56,943 nt of DNA, taken from NCBI GenBank assembly GCA_035539855.1, contig DATLHO010000110.1, positions 1-56,943 of the forward strand, written 5' to 3'. The notes beneath the pieces were generated by a model. That model saw only the letters and a list, made by a program, of their open reading frames with translations, searched no databases and had not been told where the DNA came from. The position numbers and the translations under genes are program-made. Source of the stretch: DATLHO01 sp035539855. GTDB lineage: Bacteria > Bacteroidota > Ignavibacteria > OLB7. This document shows positions 7,492 through 16,132 of this stretch, piece after piece. How positions within the stretch are numbered: the first letter of the stretch is position 1; each line of letters opens with the position of its first letter.

Positions 7492-7645
7492 ACGCATCTT
7501 CGGCCCAATCGCTTCCGCACCCACCGACCGACACTACCAACCCACCGCCCCACCTGCACGTCGCCCAACACCGAATTGGCGAACACCCCCTCCCCGCCCT
7601 ACTTTAGCTGAATGCACAAAGGCCGAGGCCACCCCAACCGCCTTG

Positions 7646-7678
7646 TGACATCTGACCTCTGACATCTGACATCTGACA
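7646..7678 (+). repeat. TGACATC heptanucleotide array
   Basis: Four and two-thirds copies of a 7-base unit, TGACATC (one copy TGACCTC), end 8 bases before the ugpC start codon, where a ribosome binding site would be expected. The same heptamer recurs in inverse orientation at 10311-10339, upstream of the MqnA-like gene. Confidence 0.75.
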
Positions 7679-7686
7679 ACCCCTGC

Positions 7687-8769
7687 ATGTCCCACGTCTC
7701 TCTCTCCAACGTCGTCAAGCGCTTCGACGACGGCACGGTTGCCGTCAAGGGCGTGTCCTTCGAGCTCGAGGACGGTCAGTTCCTGGTGATCGTCGGGCCT
7801 TCGGGCTGCGGCAAGACGACGACGCTGCGCATGATCGCCGGACTCGAGAGCATCAGCGAGGGCGAGATTCGCATCGGCGACCGGCTCGTCAACGACGTGC
7901 ATCCGAAGGATCGCGACATCGCGATGGTGTTCCAGAACTACGCGCTGTATCCGCACATGACGGTGCGCGAGAATCTGGAGTTCGCGTTGAAGATGCGGAA
8001 GGTGCCGAAGCAGGAGCGGGTGCAGCGCGTGGCTGAAGCCGCGCGGATGCTCGAGCTCGAGCCGCTGCTCGAGCGCAAGCCGAAGGCGCTCTCCGGCGGT
8101 CAGCGCCAGCGAGTCGCGCTCGGCCGCGCGATCGTGCGCAATCCCAAGGTCTTCCTCTTCGACGAGCCGCTGTCGAATCTCGACGCGAAGCTCCGCACGC
8201 AGACGCGCGCCGAGCTGCAGAAGCTGCATCATCAGTTGCACGCCACGTCGATCTACGTGACGCACGATCAGGTCGAGGCGATGACGATGGCCGACAGGAT
8301 CGTCGTGATGAACGGTGGTGAGGTGCAGCAGATCGCCACGCCGCTCGAGATCTACAACGAGCCGGCGAACCGCTTCGTGGCGGGATTCATGGGAACGCCC
8401 TCGATGAATTTCTTCACCGGGTCACTGCGTCGTTCAGAAGAGCGGATCGAGTTTCGGACGAGCTCGTCGCCGGAGATGGTGATCCCGCTCGAGAGCGCGC
8501 CGTCGCACGCCGACGCGGCCGCGACGCTCGGGATTCGCGCGGAGCATTTCGTGCTCGCCGACGGGTCCGACCGCAACGGATTTCCCGCGATCGTCGAGGT
8601 CGTCGAGACGCTCGGCAACCAGACGCTCGTGCACTTCAGCACGCCGCAGGGAATGGCGATCGCCTCGCTCCACCCCGATCACCAGTTGCGCTATGGCGAG
8701 CGCATCACGCTGCGCGTCGTCGCCGATCGCGCGCACTGGTTCGACGCGGCTGGAACGACGCTGCGGTAG
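7687..8769 (+). CDS. ugpC: UgpC/MalK-type sugar ABC transporter ATPase
   Basis: The 360-residue ATPase has all ABC motifs: Walker A GPSGCGKTT (37-45), the Q-loop in VFQNYALYPH, signature LSGGQ (135-139), Walker B VFLFDE (155-160) and the switch His at 193. After about residue 240, the C-terminal extension forms the OB-like regulatory domain typical of carbohydrate importers (MalK, UgpC, MsmX). No permease or binding-protein gene is adjacent. It is therefore probably a shared ATPase energising importers encoded elsewhere. The gene converges on gpmA with only 6 bases between stops. Confidence 0.9.
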   Translation: MSHVSLSNVVKRFDDGTVAVKGVSFELEDGQFLVIVGPSGCGKTTTLRMIAGLESISEGEIRIGDRLVNDVHPKDRDIAMVFQNYALYPHMTVRENLEFALKMRKVPKQERVQRVAEAARMLELEPLLERKPKALSGGQRQRVALGRAIVRNPKVFLFDEPLSNLDAKLRTQTRAELQKLHHQLHATSIYVTHDQVEAMTMADRIVVMNGGEVQQIATPLEIYNEPANRFVAGFMGTPSMNFFTGSLRRSEERIEFRTSSSPEMVIPLESAPSHADAAATLGIRAEHFVLADGSDRNGFPAIVEVVETLGNQTLVHFSTPQGMAIASLHPDHQLRYGERITLRVVADRAHWFDAAGTTLR

Positions 8770-8775
8770 TTCTCT

Positions 8776-9435
8776 CTACTTGACCTGCGGAATCGTCTCG
8801 GTCGACGGCACGTCGGTCATCTCGGTGCGCGTCGTCACGTGAAGGTCGCCGTCGCGGACCTCCATCTCGTAGACGATCGGAACACCCGTCGGGATGTTGA
8901 CCTCCATGATCGACTCCTGCGTGTGCTTGTCGAGATGATACAGCAGCGCGCGCAGCGAATTCCCGTGCGCGACGATCAGCACGTTCTTGCCGGCGCGCAG
9001 GTCGTTCACGATGTGCTCCTCGAAGTACGGCAGCACGCGCTGGATCGTCATCGCCAGGCTCTCTCCCTTCTCTCCCGGCGGCCGCACGTCGAAGCTGCGG
9101 CGCCAGACGTGCACCTGCTCCGGTCCGTACTTCTCCGCCATCTCCGCCTTGTTCAATCCCTGCAGGTCGCCGTAGTGGCGCTCGTTGAGCGCCTCGTGCA
9201 TCGTCATCGCCATCTCCTTGTGCCCGGCATGCTCGAGCGCGATCGTCGCGGTGCGCACCGCGCGCTTGAGCGCCGATGTGTACACCGAGTCGATCTGCAC
9301 GCCGCGCAGCTTGATGCCGGCCGACGTCGCCTCCTGTTCGCCGAGCGGCGAGAGGTCGACATCCTCCCAGCCGGTGAACCGGTTCTCGAGGTTCCACTGC
9401 GACTGGCCGTGGCGGAGAAGTATGAGCTTGGGCAT
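8776..9435 (-). CDS. gpmA: 2,3-bisphosphoglycerate-dependent phosphoglycerate mutase
   Basis: The 219-residue enzyme interconverts 3- and 2-phosphoglycerate in glycolysis and gluconeogenesis. The catalytic motif LLRHGQS places the phosphohistidine at H9. E85 (in NERHYGDLQG) and H157 (VAHGNS) complete the active site. WRRSFDVRPP is the cofactor-dependent mutase signature. It is slightly shorter than the 230-250 residues of E. coli GpmA but has all key residues. Start ATG 9435 begins the conserved MPKLILLRHG; the frame upstream is not conserved. It lies 32 bases downstream of the MqnA-like gene on the same strand. Confidence 0.92.
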   Translation of the reverse strand: MPKLILLRHGQSQWNLENRFTGWEDVDLSPLGEQEATSAGIKLRGVQIDSVYTSALKRAVRTATIALEHAGHKEMAMTMHEALNERHYGDLQGLNKAEMAEKYGPEQVHVWRRSFDVRPPGEKGESLAMTIQRVLPYFEEHIVNDLRAGKNVLIVAHGNSLRALLYHLDKHTQESIMEVNIPTGVPIVYEMEVRDGDLHVTTRTEMTDVPSTETIPQVK

Positions 9436-9467
9436 CGGTGCGGAAGGATTGATGATGGATTCGGGGA

Positions 9468-10283
9468 TCATTCCTGCGGCGATTCCGGGATGTCGGCCGG
9501 CTCGCCTTCGGGAAGGTACTTGATCGCCGGCACGTCGCTGACCACGCCGTAGTAGAAGGCGTAGCGAAAGAGCGCGTCGAGACCGACGAGGTCGGCCTGC
9601 TCGAGCGTGTAGCGGATCGAGCCCTTGAGGTAGCGCTCGTAGAATGCGGTCGCCTGCGCGGAGTGCTCGTGCGTCGCGGCGAGATCCGGCAGCATGAGCA
9701 CGGCCATGTCGCGCGCCGCCGCCATCTCGGCAAGCAGTTCGTCGTCGACCTCTCCGACACGCCCCCACGCGAGCATGTACGGAAGCGGCGACTCGGTCAT
9801 GTCCTCCCACTCGTCGCTGAGATCGAGCAGCGACGTGTTGCCGCTCATGTCGAACACGGCGTCGTCGCCGTAGAGCAGCGCCGCGTCGGCGATCGAGAGC
9901 ATCTCGTCGAGCCCGCGCGCGCCCGCGCGCAGCAGCTTCGGATCGATGTCGTGTTTTTCCGACAACAGGATCCGCGCGATCAGCGCGTCGGATGCATCGG
10001 TATCCTTCACCGCCACCGTCGCGAAGCCGCCGAGTCCGCGATTGAACACGAGTTTCAGCACGCCGGCAAATCCCGACGTCACGATCCCGACGCCGGGCAC
10101 CAGCGCATAATCGACGACGCCGACATTCCTCGCATAATCGAGCGCCGGAGTCAGCACGATGTCGGCTGACCCGTCGAGCAATGCATCAGCGGGCCGCTCC
10201 ACCGCGGTCACCATCCACCCACGCTGCGCAAGCGCGCGAGCAAGGGGTTCGGTTGAGAGTTCTTTTCGGTACGCGAAGCGCAT
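9468..10283 (-). CDS. MqnA-like protein (futalosine menaquinone pathway family)
   Basis: The 271-residue protein has the periplasmic-binding-protein-like fold of MqnA/MqnD. N-terminal elements DIVLTPALDY and FATVAVKDTDASDALIARIL match the substrate-binding lobes, and ADAALLYGDDA resembles the ALLIGDxAL motif of chorismate dehydratase MqnA. LSDEWEDMTESPLPYMLAWG resembles the LGxEWxxxTGLPFVFAxW segment. MqnA makes 3-enolpyruvyl-benzoate for menaquinone, which would suit the complex I and Rieske genes nearby. Similarity is partial, so the activity is tentative. ATG 10283 is chosen over TTG 10295. A heptamer array (10311-10339) lies just upstream. Confidence 0.7.
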   Translation of the reverse strand: MRFAYRKELSTEPLARALAQRGWMVTAVERPADALLDGSADIVLTPALDYARNVGVVDYALVPGVGIVTSGFAGVLKLVFNRGLGGFATVAVKDTDASDALIARILLSEKHDIDPKLLRAGARGLDEMLSIADAALLYGDDAVFDMSGNTSLLDLSDEWEDMTESPLPYMLAWGRVGEVDDELLAEMAAARDMAVLMLPDLAATHEHSAQATAFYERYLKGSIRYTLEQADLVGLDALFRYAFYYGVVSDVPAIKYLPEGEPADIPESPQE

Positions 10284-10310
10284 CAGCGTCGGCAAGGAGG
10301 TCAGATGTTG

Positions 10311-10339
10311 GATGTCAGATGTTAGATGTTACGATGCGC
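10311..10339 (-). repeat. Heptanucleotide array upstream of the MqnA-like gene
   Basis: On the minus strand four imperfect copies of ACATCTG (with ACATCTA and ACATCCA variants) end about 27 bases before the MqnA-like start. This is the same unit as the array before ugpC at 7646-7678. Confidence 0.65.
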
Positions 10340-10349
10340 GTCTGGGTAT

Positions 10350-10440
10350 GGGGTTTTTGTTTTTTGTTATTGGTTATTTGTCGTTGGATGAGTTCGCGAT
10401 TGAGTTCCAATAACCAATAACCAATAACCAATAACAAGAA
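10350..10440. repeat. AT-rich inverted repeat with a CAATAAC heptamer array
   Basis: CAATAAC is repeated four times in tandem at about 10409-10436. Its reverse complement occurs at about 10367-10378 as TTATTGGTTATT, so the block can fold into an AT-rich hairpin. It lies between the ackA stop and the MqnA-like start and is very unlike the GC-rich surroundings. No gene is present. Confidence 0.65.
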
Positions 10441-10476
10441 CCCAACAACCAGAACCTTGCGGCCTTAACCGCACCA

Positions 10477-11727
10477 TCACCACGCCGGCACCTCAATCTT
10501 ATGCACCAACCGCATCGTATCCCGTGCTATCAGCAGCTCCTCGTCGGTCGGGATGACATAGGCGCGGAGGCGGGAGTCGACGGTTGAGATTTCGCCTTCG
10601 ATGCCGCCCAATAGGCGCTCGTTGCGGTCGGGGTCGAGGCGCAGGCCGAACCAGTCCATGTGCGCGCAGATGCGGGCGCGGATGCGCGGGGAGTTTTCGC
10701 CGATGCCGCCCGCGAAGACGATCGCGGTTGCGCCGTTCATCTCCGCAAGGTACGCGCCGACGTATTTGCGAATGCGCGCCACGAAGATGTCGATCGCAAG
10801 ACGCGCCCGGCGGTCGCCGTTCTCCTCCTCTTCCGCGAGCAGCTCGCGCATGTCGTTGGTCAGGCCGCTGATGCCGAGGAGTCCCGACTGCTTGTTGAGC
10901 ATCGTGTCGATCTGGTCGATCGAGAATCCCTCCTTGGCCATCAGGTATTCGATGACCGCGGGGTCGATGTCGCCGGAGCGCGTTCCCATCACCAGTCCCT
11001 CGAGCGGCGTCAGGCCCATCGACGTGTCGATCGAAAAGCCCTCGCGGATCGCGGTCGCGGAGCAGCCGTTGCCGAGGTGGATTGTGATGATGTTGACGTC
11101 ACGCTTCTCGAGCTCGAGCATCTTGCGATAGCGGTACGCCATGTAGCGATGCGACGTGCCATGGAAACCGTAGCGGCGCAGCCGGTGGCGGCGGTAGAAC
11201 TGGTACGGGATCGCGTAGAGGTACGAGTGCTCGGGCATCGAGTGATGGAACGCGGTGTCGAAGACCGCGGCCTGGGGGATGCCGGGACCGAAGATCTCGG
11301 TCGCCGCGCGGATCCCCTTGAGGTTCTCGGGATTGTGCAGCGGCGCCAGGTCGATGCACTCCTCGATGCCGTCGATCACCTCGCGCGTCAGCAGCGACGA
11401 CGCGGTGAAGCGCTCGCCGCCGTGAACGACGCGGTGTCCGATCGCGTGGATGTCCGCCAGTGACGAGACCTCGGGTATGCCGGCCTCCGGCGAGACGAGC
11501 CATCGGATCGCCACGTCGATCGCGCCGCGGTGGTCGCGGATGGGCTGGGCGCTGCGCAGGACGCTGCCGGCGGCGTTCTCGAACTTCAGCAGCGCCTGCG
11601 ATCCGATGCGCTCGATGATCCCGCGCGCTAGGCGGCGGTCGGTGTCCGAGGCGGTCTTGTCGGGATCGGTGTCGATGAGCTGGAACTTCAGCGACGACGA
11701 CCCCGAGTTGAGGACGAGAATGTTCAT
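10477..11727 (-). CDS. ackA: Acetate kinase
   Basis: The 416-residue enzyme interconverts acetyl phosphate plus ADP with acetate plus ATP. The N-terminal ASKHA motif MNILVLNSGSSSLKFQL fixes the start at ATG 11727. Further signatures are HRVVHGGERF, the catalytic region YRRHRLRRYGFHGTSHR, HLGNGCSATAI, MGLTPLEGLVMGTRSGDIDP and FAGGIGENS near the C-terminus. Length is close to the usual 400. No phosphotransacetylase gene is adjacent. The AT-rich heptamer block lies immediately downstream and a perfect hairpin (11806-11831) upstream. Confidence 0.96.
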   Translation of the reverse strand: MNILVLNSGSSSLKFQLIDTDPDKTASDTDRRLARGIIERIGSQALLKFENAAGSVLRSAQPIRDHRGAIDVAIRWLVSPEAGIPEVSSLADIHAIGHRVVHGGERFTASSLLTREVIDGIEECIDLAPLHNPENLKGIRAATEIFGPGIPQAAVFDTAFHHSMPEHSYLYAIPYQFYRRHRLRRYGFHGTSHRYMAYRYRKMLELEKRDVNIITIHLGNGCSATAIREGFSIDTSMGLTPLEGLVMGTRSGDIDPAVIEYLMAKEGFSIDQIDTMLNKQSGLLGISGLTNDMRELLAEEEENGDRRARLAIDIFVARIRKYVGAYLAEMNGATAIVFAGGIGENSPRIRARICAHMDWFGLRLDPDRNERLLGGIEGEISTVDSRLRAYVIPTDEELLIARDTMRLVHKIEVPAW

Positions 11728-11805
11728 GGCGGAATGGCCGATTACGATTGCCCCCGTGCTGCGACCCGCGTGCGAGTCATGCAAAATACGGTCCCCCGAA
11801 ATGCC

Positions 11806-11831
11806 GAAGGCCGGGGATGTCCCCGGCCTTC
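11806..11831. terminator. Perfect 12-base hairpin between lipoprotein gene and ackA
   Basis: GAAGGCCGGGGA (11806-11817) pairs with TCCCCGGCCTTC (11820-11831) with a 2-base centre. It lies downstream of the lipoprotein gene that ends at 11913. No T tract follows. Confidence 0.55.
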
Positions 11832-11912
11832 ACACTGTCACGAATCCAGCAGCAGGATCTGCGCCGCTCGCGCGACGGCGACATCGGCCGCCGCTGCCGG
11901 GCCGCGGTGGCG

Positions 11913-12482
11913 CTACTGATAGCGCCCGGCGATCGCGTCGACGATCTCGGCCAGCCGCGCCGCCTCGGGCGACGTGTTGCTCCAGACGAAATCGCCGTCG
12001 GAGCGCAGCAGGATCTGCGTGTACGTCCCGCTCTCGGGCGTGTACCGATAGGCGAACCGGGTGTACTGTCCCATGTCGGCGCCCCGGGCCTCCTTCTCGC
12101 TGATCTTGCCCAGCTCGGCCGCCGCCAGCAGTCCGCGCACGAGCGCGAGCGTGTCGGCGCCGATGGTGCCGAGCACCGTGCGCGCGTGCGAGTACTTCTC
12201 GGTGAGACTCTCGCCGGTCTTCACCGGTCGATCGGTCTCGGGCCACGGCGTCTCGCCGCGCGCCCACTCGTACGAGCTGACCGTGCCGTCGCCGGCGACG
12301 ACGATGCCGCGATGCTGGTATCCCCAGGCGTGATTGACGTATTCGTGCTCGAGCAGGGCGACCTCGCCGACGGGCACCTTGTCGCCGCCGCGGCCTCCGG
12401 TGTCGACGACGGAGCCGCCGTTGCGGCAGGCGCCCAGCATCGCCAGCGAGGCGACCAGGAGCACGGTGAATGAATGTCGCAT
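11913..12482 (-). CDS. Lipoprotein of unknown function
   Basis: The 189-residue protein begins with a lipoprotein signal, MRHSFTVLLVASLAMLGAC, with lipobox LGAC and lipidated Cys19. The mature part includes VGEVALLEHEYVNHAWGYQ and a C-terminal IVDAIAGRY. This pattern of a short reporter-like domain with paired Tyr, Trp and His residues belongs to no family I recognise. A strong ribosome binding site, GGAGG, lies 8 bases before ATG 12482 and decides the start. It follows the nuo genes on the same strand but is separated from them by the hairpin at 12573-12597. Confidence 0.75.
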   Translation of the reverse strand: MRHSFTVLLVASLAMLGACRNGGSVVDTGGRGGDKVPVGEVALLEHEYVNHAWGYQHRGIVVAGDGTVSSYEWARGETPWPETDRPVKTGESLTEKYSHARTVLGTIGADTLALVRGLLAAAELGKISEKEARGADMGQYTRFAYRYTPESGTYTQILLRSDGDFVWSNTSPEAARLAEIVDAIAGRYQ

Positions 12483-12572
12483 GATCCGTTCCTCCATTCG
12501 TGGGGTGATGGGTCTTCTCCGAAGACATCGCTCAGCGCCCGATGTGACACGAACGGCGCGGGTGAAAACTGT

Positions 12573-12597
12573 GAAAGGCCCGCTCGGCGGGCCTTTC
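12573..12597. terminator. Hairpin after nuoI
   Basis: GAAAGGCCCGC (12573-12583) pairs with GCGGGCCTTTC (12587-12597) across a TCG loop, eight bases beyond the nuoI stop. On the minus strand TTTC and TTTTC follow, a weak U-rich tail. Confidence 0.65.
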
Positions 12598-12604
12598 GAT
12601 GGCG

Positions 12605-13117
12605 TCATCCCTTGAATGCGCGCAGGAACTCGAGGCGCTCCTGGAGCTGTGCGACCGGTACGAGGAGCTTGTCCTTGCCGAAGATCGCGTCCTCCGGGCG
12701 GTCGAAGACCAGCTCGTAGTCGCGCGACATCACGATCGCCTCCTCCGGACACACCTCCTCGCAGTAGCCGCAGAAGATGCAGCGGAGCATGTTGATCTCG
12801 AAGAGCTCCGGATAGCGCTCCTTGTCGCGGGTCGTCTCCGCGGCCTGTACCTCGATGGCGATCGCGGGGCAGACGCGCGAGCAGAGCCCGCAGGCCACGC
12901 AGCGCTCGCCGGACTCCTCCTGCACGAGCACCGGGCGGCCGCGATAGCTCGCGACCGGCTCGAAGCGCTCCTCGGGATACATCCTGGTGAACCGTGGCTG
13001 GAACATCTGCTTCAGCGTCAGCCCGAGCCCCTTCGCGATCTCCGGCAGGTAGAGCTTCTCCCAGAAGCTCATCCGTCGGACATCGTTCGTCTGTATGCTC
13101 TTCTCAACCATGGTCAT
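12605..13117 (-). CDS. nuoI: NADH-quinone oxidoreductase subunit I
   Basis: The 170-residue ferredoxin-like subunit carries clusters N6a and N6b of complex I. Two CxxCxxCxxxCP motifs are complete: C73, C76, C79, C83 and C113, C116, C119, C123, with the second three Cys of each ending in CP. The N-terminus has an amphipathic anchor (LYLPEIAKGLGLTLKQMF). Translation could begin at ATG 13117 or 13111. It starts 9 bases after the nuoH stop, so nuoG-nuoH-nuoI form one minus-strand operon. Confidence 0.95.
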   Translation of the reverse strand: MTMVEKSIQTNDVRRMSFWEKLYLPEIAKGLGLTLKQMFQPRFTRMYPEERFEPVASYRGRPVLVQEESGERCVACGLCSRVCPAIAIEVQAAETTRDKERYPELFEINMLRCIFCGYCEEVCPEEAIVMSRDYELVFDRPEDAIFGKDKLLVPVAQLQERLEFLRAFKG

Positions 13118-13126
13118 TCGTTTCGA

Positions 13127-14182
13127 TTAGCGAAGCAGCGCGAGAACGATCGCGGTGACGACCGTGTTTGCCAGCGCCAGCGGGAACATCACCTTCCATC
13201 CGAGGTTCATGAGCTGGTCGTAGCGGAAGCGCGGGATCGACCAGCGGACCCAGATGAAGAAGAACACCCAGAAGAGCGTCTTGAGCACGAGCGCGGTGAA
13301 CTGCAGCAGCGCCCGGAGCACGTCGTGCTCGCGGAAGAACTCGATGTCCTGCAGCCACGGCACGTTGTAGCCGCCGAAGAAGATCGTCGAGATCAGCGCC
13401 GACATCAGGATGACGTTGCCGTACTCGGCGAGAAAGAACAGGCCGAACTTCAGGCCGGTGTACTCGGTGTGGAATCCGCCGACGAGCTCGGGCTCCGCCT
13501 CGGCCAGGTCGAACGGCGCGCGATTGGTCTCCGCGAACGCCGCGACGAGAAACACGAGGAACCCGATCGGCTGCAGGAAGACGTTCCATTTCGGGAGCCA
13601 CCCGAACCAGTATCCGCCCTGGGTCTCGACGATCGCGTTGGGATTGAGCGTACCCATGATCAGCAGCATGCCCATCAGCGACAGGCCCATCGACAGCTCG
13701 TAGCTGATCATCTGCGCGGAGGAGCGGATGCCGCCGAGCAGCGAGTACTTGCTGTTCGATGCCCATCCTGCAAGCGTGATGCCGTAGACGCCGCACGCCG
13801 ACAGGGCCAGCAGCACGAGCAGTCCGATGTTCAGGTTCGGCGCGACCGTCGGGATGATGGTCGTGCCGTCGACGGTGAACGGGCTGGCGAAGGGAATGAT
13901 CATCCAGCCGGCGATGGCCACGGCGATCGAGATCACCGGCGCGATCAGGTGGAAGCGCTTGTTCGCCGCGGCCGGGATGATGTCCTCCTTCAGCGTGAGC
14001 TTCAGCACGTCGGCGAACGACTGGAACGCGCCACCGGGACCGACGCGGTTCGGACCGACGCGATTCTGGATCCACGCCGAGACCTTCCGCTCCAGCAGCA
14101 CGACATACGCCGCGCCGATCAGGAAGAAGTTCAGGACGAAGAAGACCTTGATCGCGAGGATGAGGGATTCGATGAGCGTCAT
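13127..14182 (-). CDS. nuoH: NADH-quinone oxidoreductase subunit H
   Basis: The 351-residue membrane subunit of complex I forms part of the quinone chamber. It has eight or so membrane helices and the conserved loop LLERKVSAWIQNRVGPNRVG near residues 30-48. Family landmarks KEDIIP, AFAETNRAPFDLAEAEPELV and FHTEYTG are present, as is the Glu-rich loop 5 region. Length matches the family. The nuoG stop lies 54 bases upstream and nuoI begins 9 bases downstream. Confidence 0.96.
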   Translation of the reverse strand: MTLIESLILAIKVFFVLNFFLIGAAYVVLLERKVSAWIQNRVGPNRVGPGGAFQSFADVLKLTLKEDIIPAAANKRFHLIAPVISIAVAIAGWMIIPFASPFTVDGTTIIPTVAPNLNIGLLVLLALSACGVYGITLAGWASNSKYSLLGGIRSSAQMISYELSMGLSLMGMLLIMGTLNPNAIVETQGGYWFGWLPKWNVFLQPIGFLVFLVAAFAETNRAPFDLAEAEPELVGGFHTEYTGLKFGLFFLAEYGNVILMSALISTIFFGGYNVPWLQDIEFFREHDVLRALLQFTALVLKTLFWVFFFIWVRWSIPRFRYDQLMNLGWKVMFPLALANTVVTAIVLALLR

Positions 14183-14236
14183 TGTCGTGAGTGCGAAATG
14201 CGAAGTGCCAGTTGGAGGATCGCTTGCGCGGCGCCT

Positions 14237-15973
14237 CTAGCGTCCCACCTTCTCGTTCGGCATCTGCTGCGGCCGGAAGTCGTGCGGCACGTACGTGAAG
14301 CCGTGCGGCGCCGGTCGGTCGCCGCGGCCGAGCTCGATGCCCGCGTAGGCCTCGAGCGCCTCGTAGCTCATCGAGCGGAACGACGGGAAGCGGCCGGCGA
14401 TCTCCTCGAAGACATCCTCGGTCCACGCGTAGTCCCAGCGCGTGCCGAGCTGCCGCGCGATGTCGCGCAGCGTCTGCCATGCCGGACGGCAGTCGCGACG
14501 CTCGCCGTGGGTCCAGCGATCGTTGTACGCGCCGAACTTGTCGAGCCGCGACATCTTCATGCCCATCAGCCGCTCGTTCTCCTGCGTGACGACCGCCGGC
14601 ATGAAGTGCTGGACGATCCCCTGCACGTTGACGAACGTTCCCTCCTTCTCCGCATACGTCGAGGTCGCGAAGACGACGTCGGCCAGCGCGGCGATCGGCG
14701 TCGGGTTCCAGGCGTGCACGATGAGCCCGCGCAGGCGCCCGAGCGCGGCGGCGAGCTCCTCGGTGACCGGGAACGACTGGTCGAGCACGTAGAGCACCTG
14801 GATGCGCCCCTGCATGATCCCGTCGATGATGCCCTTGATGTCCTGTCCCGCCTTGTCCGGCGCAACGCCCACCTCACGCGCGCCGCGCGTGTTCGGCGTG
14901 CGGTCGGCGACGCGGAGCTTCCGGTCGGCGAACTCGGGATCGTCGTAGCGCATCATGTCGATGTTCGACGTGCCGACGACCTCGCGCGCCAGGCGCGCGA
15001 GCGTATAGTTCTCCTCGACGCTCATGAACGGCGAGCCGATGAAGGCGACCTCGTTCGGCTTCGCCCCGCGCAGCAGCGCGGCGGCGGCGGCGGTCGCCTC
15101 GTCCCAGCCGGTCTCGTACTGCGTGCCGTCGCGGCGGACGAGCGGGCGGACGACGCGGTTGTCGTTGACGTAGCGGTACTCGCCCAGACGACCCGGATCG
15201 CACATCCAGTACTCGTTGACCTTCGAGTTCTGCCGCGGCTCCAGTCGCAGGATCTCGTTGTTGCGCACGCCCGCCTGGATGTTGCAGCCGCGAGCGCAGC
15301 CCGGACAGATCGTGTCGTTGAACGACATGTCCCACACGCGGGCGCGGAAGCGGAAGTCGCGCGAGGTCAGCGCGCCGACCGGACAGATGTCGATGACGTT
15401 CATCGAGTACGGGTTGTCGAGCTCGGTGCCCGGGAACGTCTCGATCGTCACGTGGTCGCCGCGGTTGACGAACGTCAGCGCCGGCTGCTCGGCAATCTCG
15501 TCGGAGAACCGGATGCAGCGCGAGCAGCTGATGCAGCGCTCGGCGTCGAAGAGCACCTCGGGTCCGAGCGGAACGCGCTTGTCCTTGTGCACCTTCTCCT
15601 CGAGGAACCGGCTCTCGCCGCTTCCGTGCTGGAAGGCGTAGTCCTGCAGCTTGCACTGGCCCGCCTCGTCACAGATCGGACAGTCGAGCGGGTGGTTGAT
15701 CAGCAGGAACTCCATGACCGACTCGCGTGCCTTGACCGCGCGCTCGTTGATCGTGTTGATCACCTGGCCGTCGGCGACGAGCGTCGAGCAGGCGATGGCG
15801 AGCTTCGGGAGCTTCTCGATCTCGACGAGGCACATCCGGCAGTTGCCCGAGACCGAGAGCGCCGGATGATAGCAGAAGTGCGGGATGTCGATGCCGTTCT
15901 CGAGAGCAACCTCGATGACCGTCCGTCCGGACTGGCACTCGATCGTCTTCCCGTCTATCGTGATTGTAGGCAT
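14237..15973 (-). CDS. nuoG: NADH-quinone oxidoreductase subunit G (short form)
   Basis: The 578-residue peripheral-arm subunit has the cluster ligands of complex I. The [2Fe-2S] cluster N1b uses C34, C45, C48 and C62. N5 uses H94, C98, C101 and C107. N4 uses C147, C150, C153 and C197. The optional N7 cluster is also predicted, from C223, C226, C230 and C258. A shortened molybdopterin-oxidoreductase-like domain follows. It is much shorter than the 900-residue E. coli form. No nuoE or nuoF is adjacent. A promoter-like TAGCTTTA lies about 105 bases upstream. Confidence 0.95.
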   Translation of the reverse strand: MPTITIDGKTIECQSGRTVIEVALENGIDIPHFCYHPALSVSGNCRMCLVEIEKLPKLAIACSTLVADGQVINTINERAVKARESVMEFLLINHPLDCPICDEAGQCKLQDYAFQHGSGESRFLEEKVHKDKRVPLGPEVLFDAERCISCSRCIRFSDEIAEQPALTFVNRGDHVTIETFPGTELDNPYSMNVIDICPVGALTSRDFRFRARVWDMSFNDTICPGCARGCNIQAGVRNNEILRLEPRQNSKVNEYWMCDPGRLGEYRYVNDNRVVRPLVRRDGTQYETGWDEATAAAAALLRGAKPNEVAFIGSPFMSVEENYTLARLAREVVGTSNIDMMRYDDPEFADRKLRVADRTPNTRGAREVGVAPDKAGQDIKGIIDGIMQGRIQVLYVLDQSFPVTEELAAALGRLRGLIVHAWNPTPIAALADVVFATSTYAEKEGTFVNVQGIVQHFMPAVVTQENERLMGMKMSRLDKFGAYNDRWTHGERRDCRPAWQTLRDIARQLGTRWDYAWTEDVFEEIAGRFPSFRSMSYEALEAYAGIELGRGDRPAPHGFTYVPHDFRPQQMPNEKVGR

Positions 15974-16077
15974 AGATCGTTCTATCGCTCGTTGGCCGCA
16001 GCGGGGGGCACGGGACCGCGGAAGCCGCTCGCGGGCGGCCCGCAGAGCCGCATCGAGACAGATCCCGCCATAGCTCG

Positions 16078-16085
16078 TAAAGCTA
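16078..16085 (-). promoter_or_regulatory. Promoter-like box of nuoGHI
   Basis: TAGCTTTA differs from TAnnTTTG only in the last base and lies 105 bases upstream of nuoG on its strand, in an otherwise gene-free gap. It is the best candidate promoter for the nuoG-nuoH-nuoI operon. Confidence 0.4.
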
Positions 16086-16132
16086 CGATGAACACCGGAA
16101 CCGGAGAAGTTACGAGTAGAAATGTGGCGGGC

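Larger units (their letters stand above)
7211..7686. other. Repeat-rich intergenic region
   Basis: No gene is convincing in these 476 bases. The region holds an AT-rich stretch and promoter-like box near 7360-7406, two hairpins at 7412-7491 (see the ncRNA entry), a C-rich run of CCCACC-type units around 7508-7550, and a heptanucleotide array at 7646-7678 just before ugpC. Confidence 0.5.

Noticed and set aside
7508..7550. G-quadruplex on the minus strand in the C-rich run
   Set aside because: The G runs are mostly two or three bases and irregular, so a stable quadruplex is not clear.
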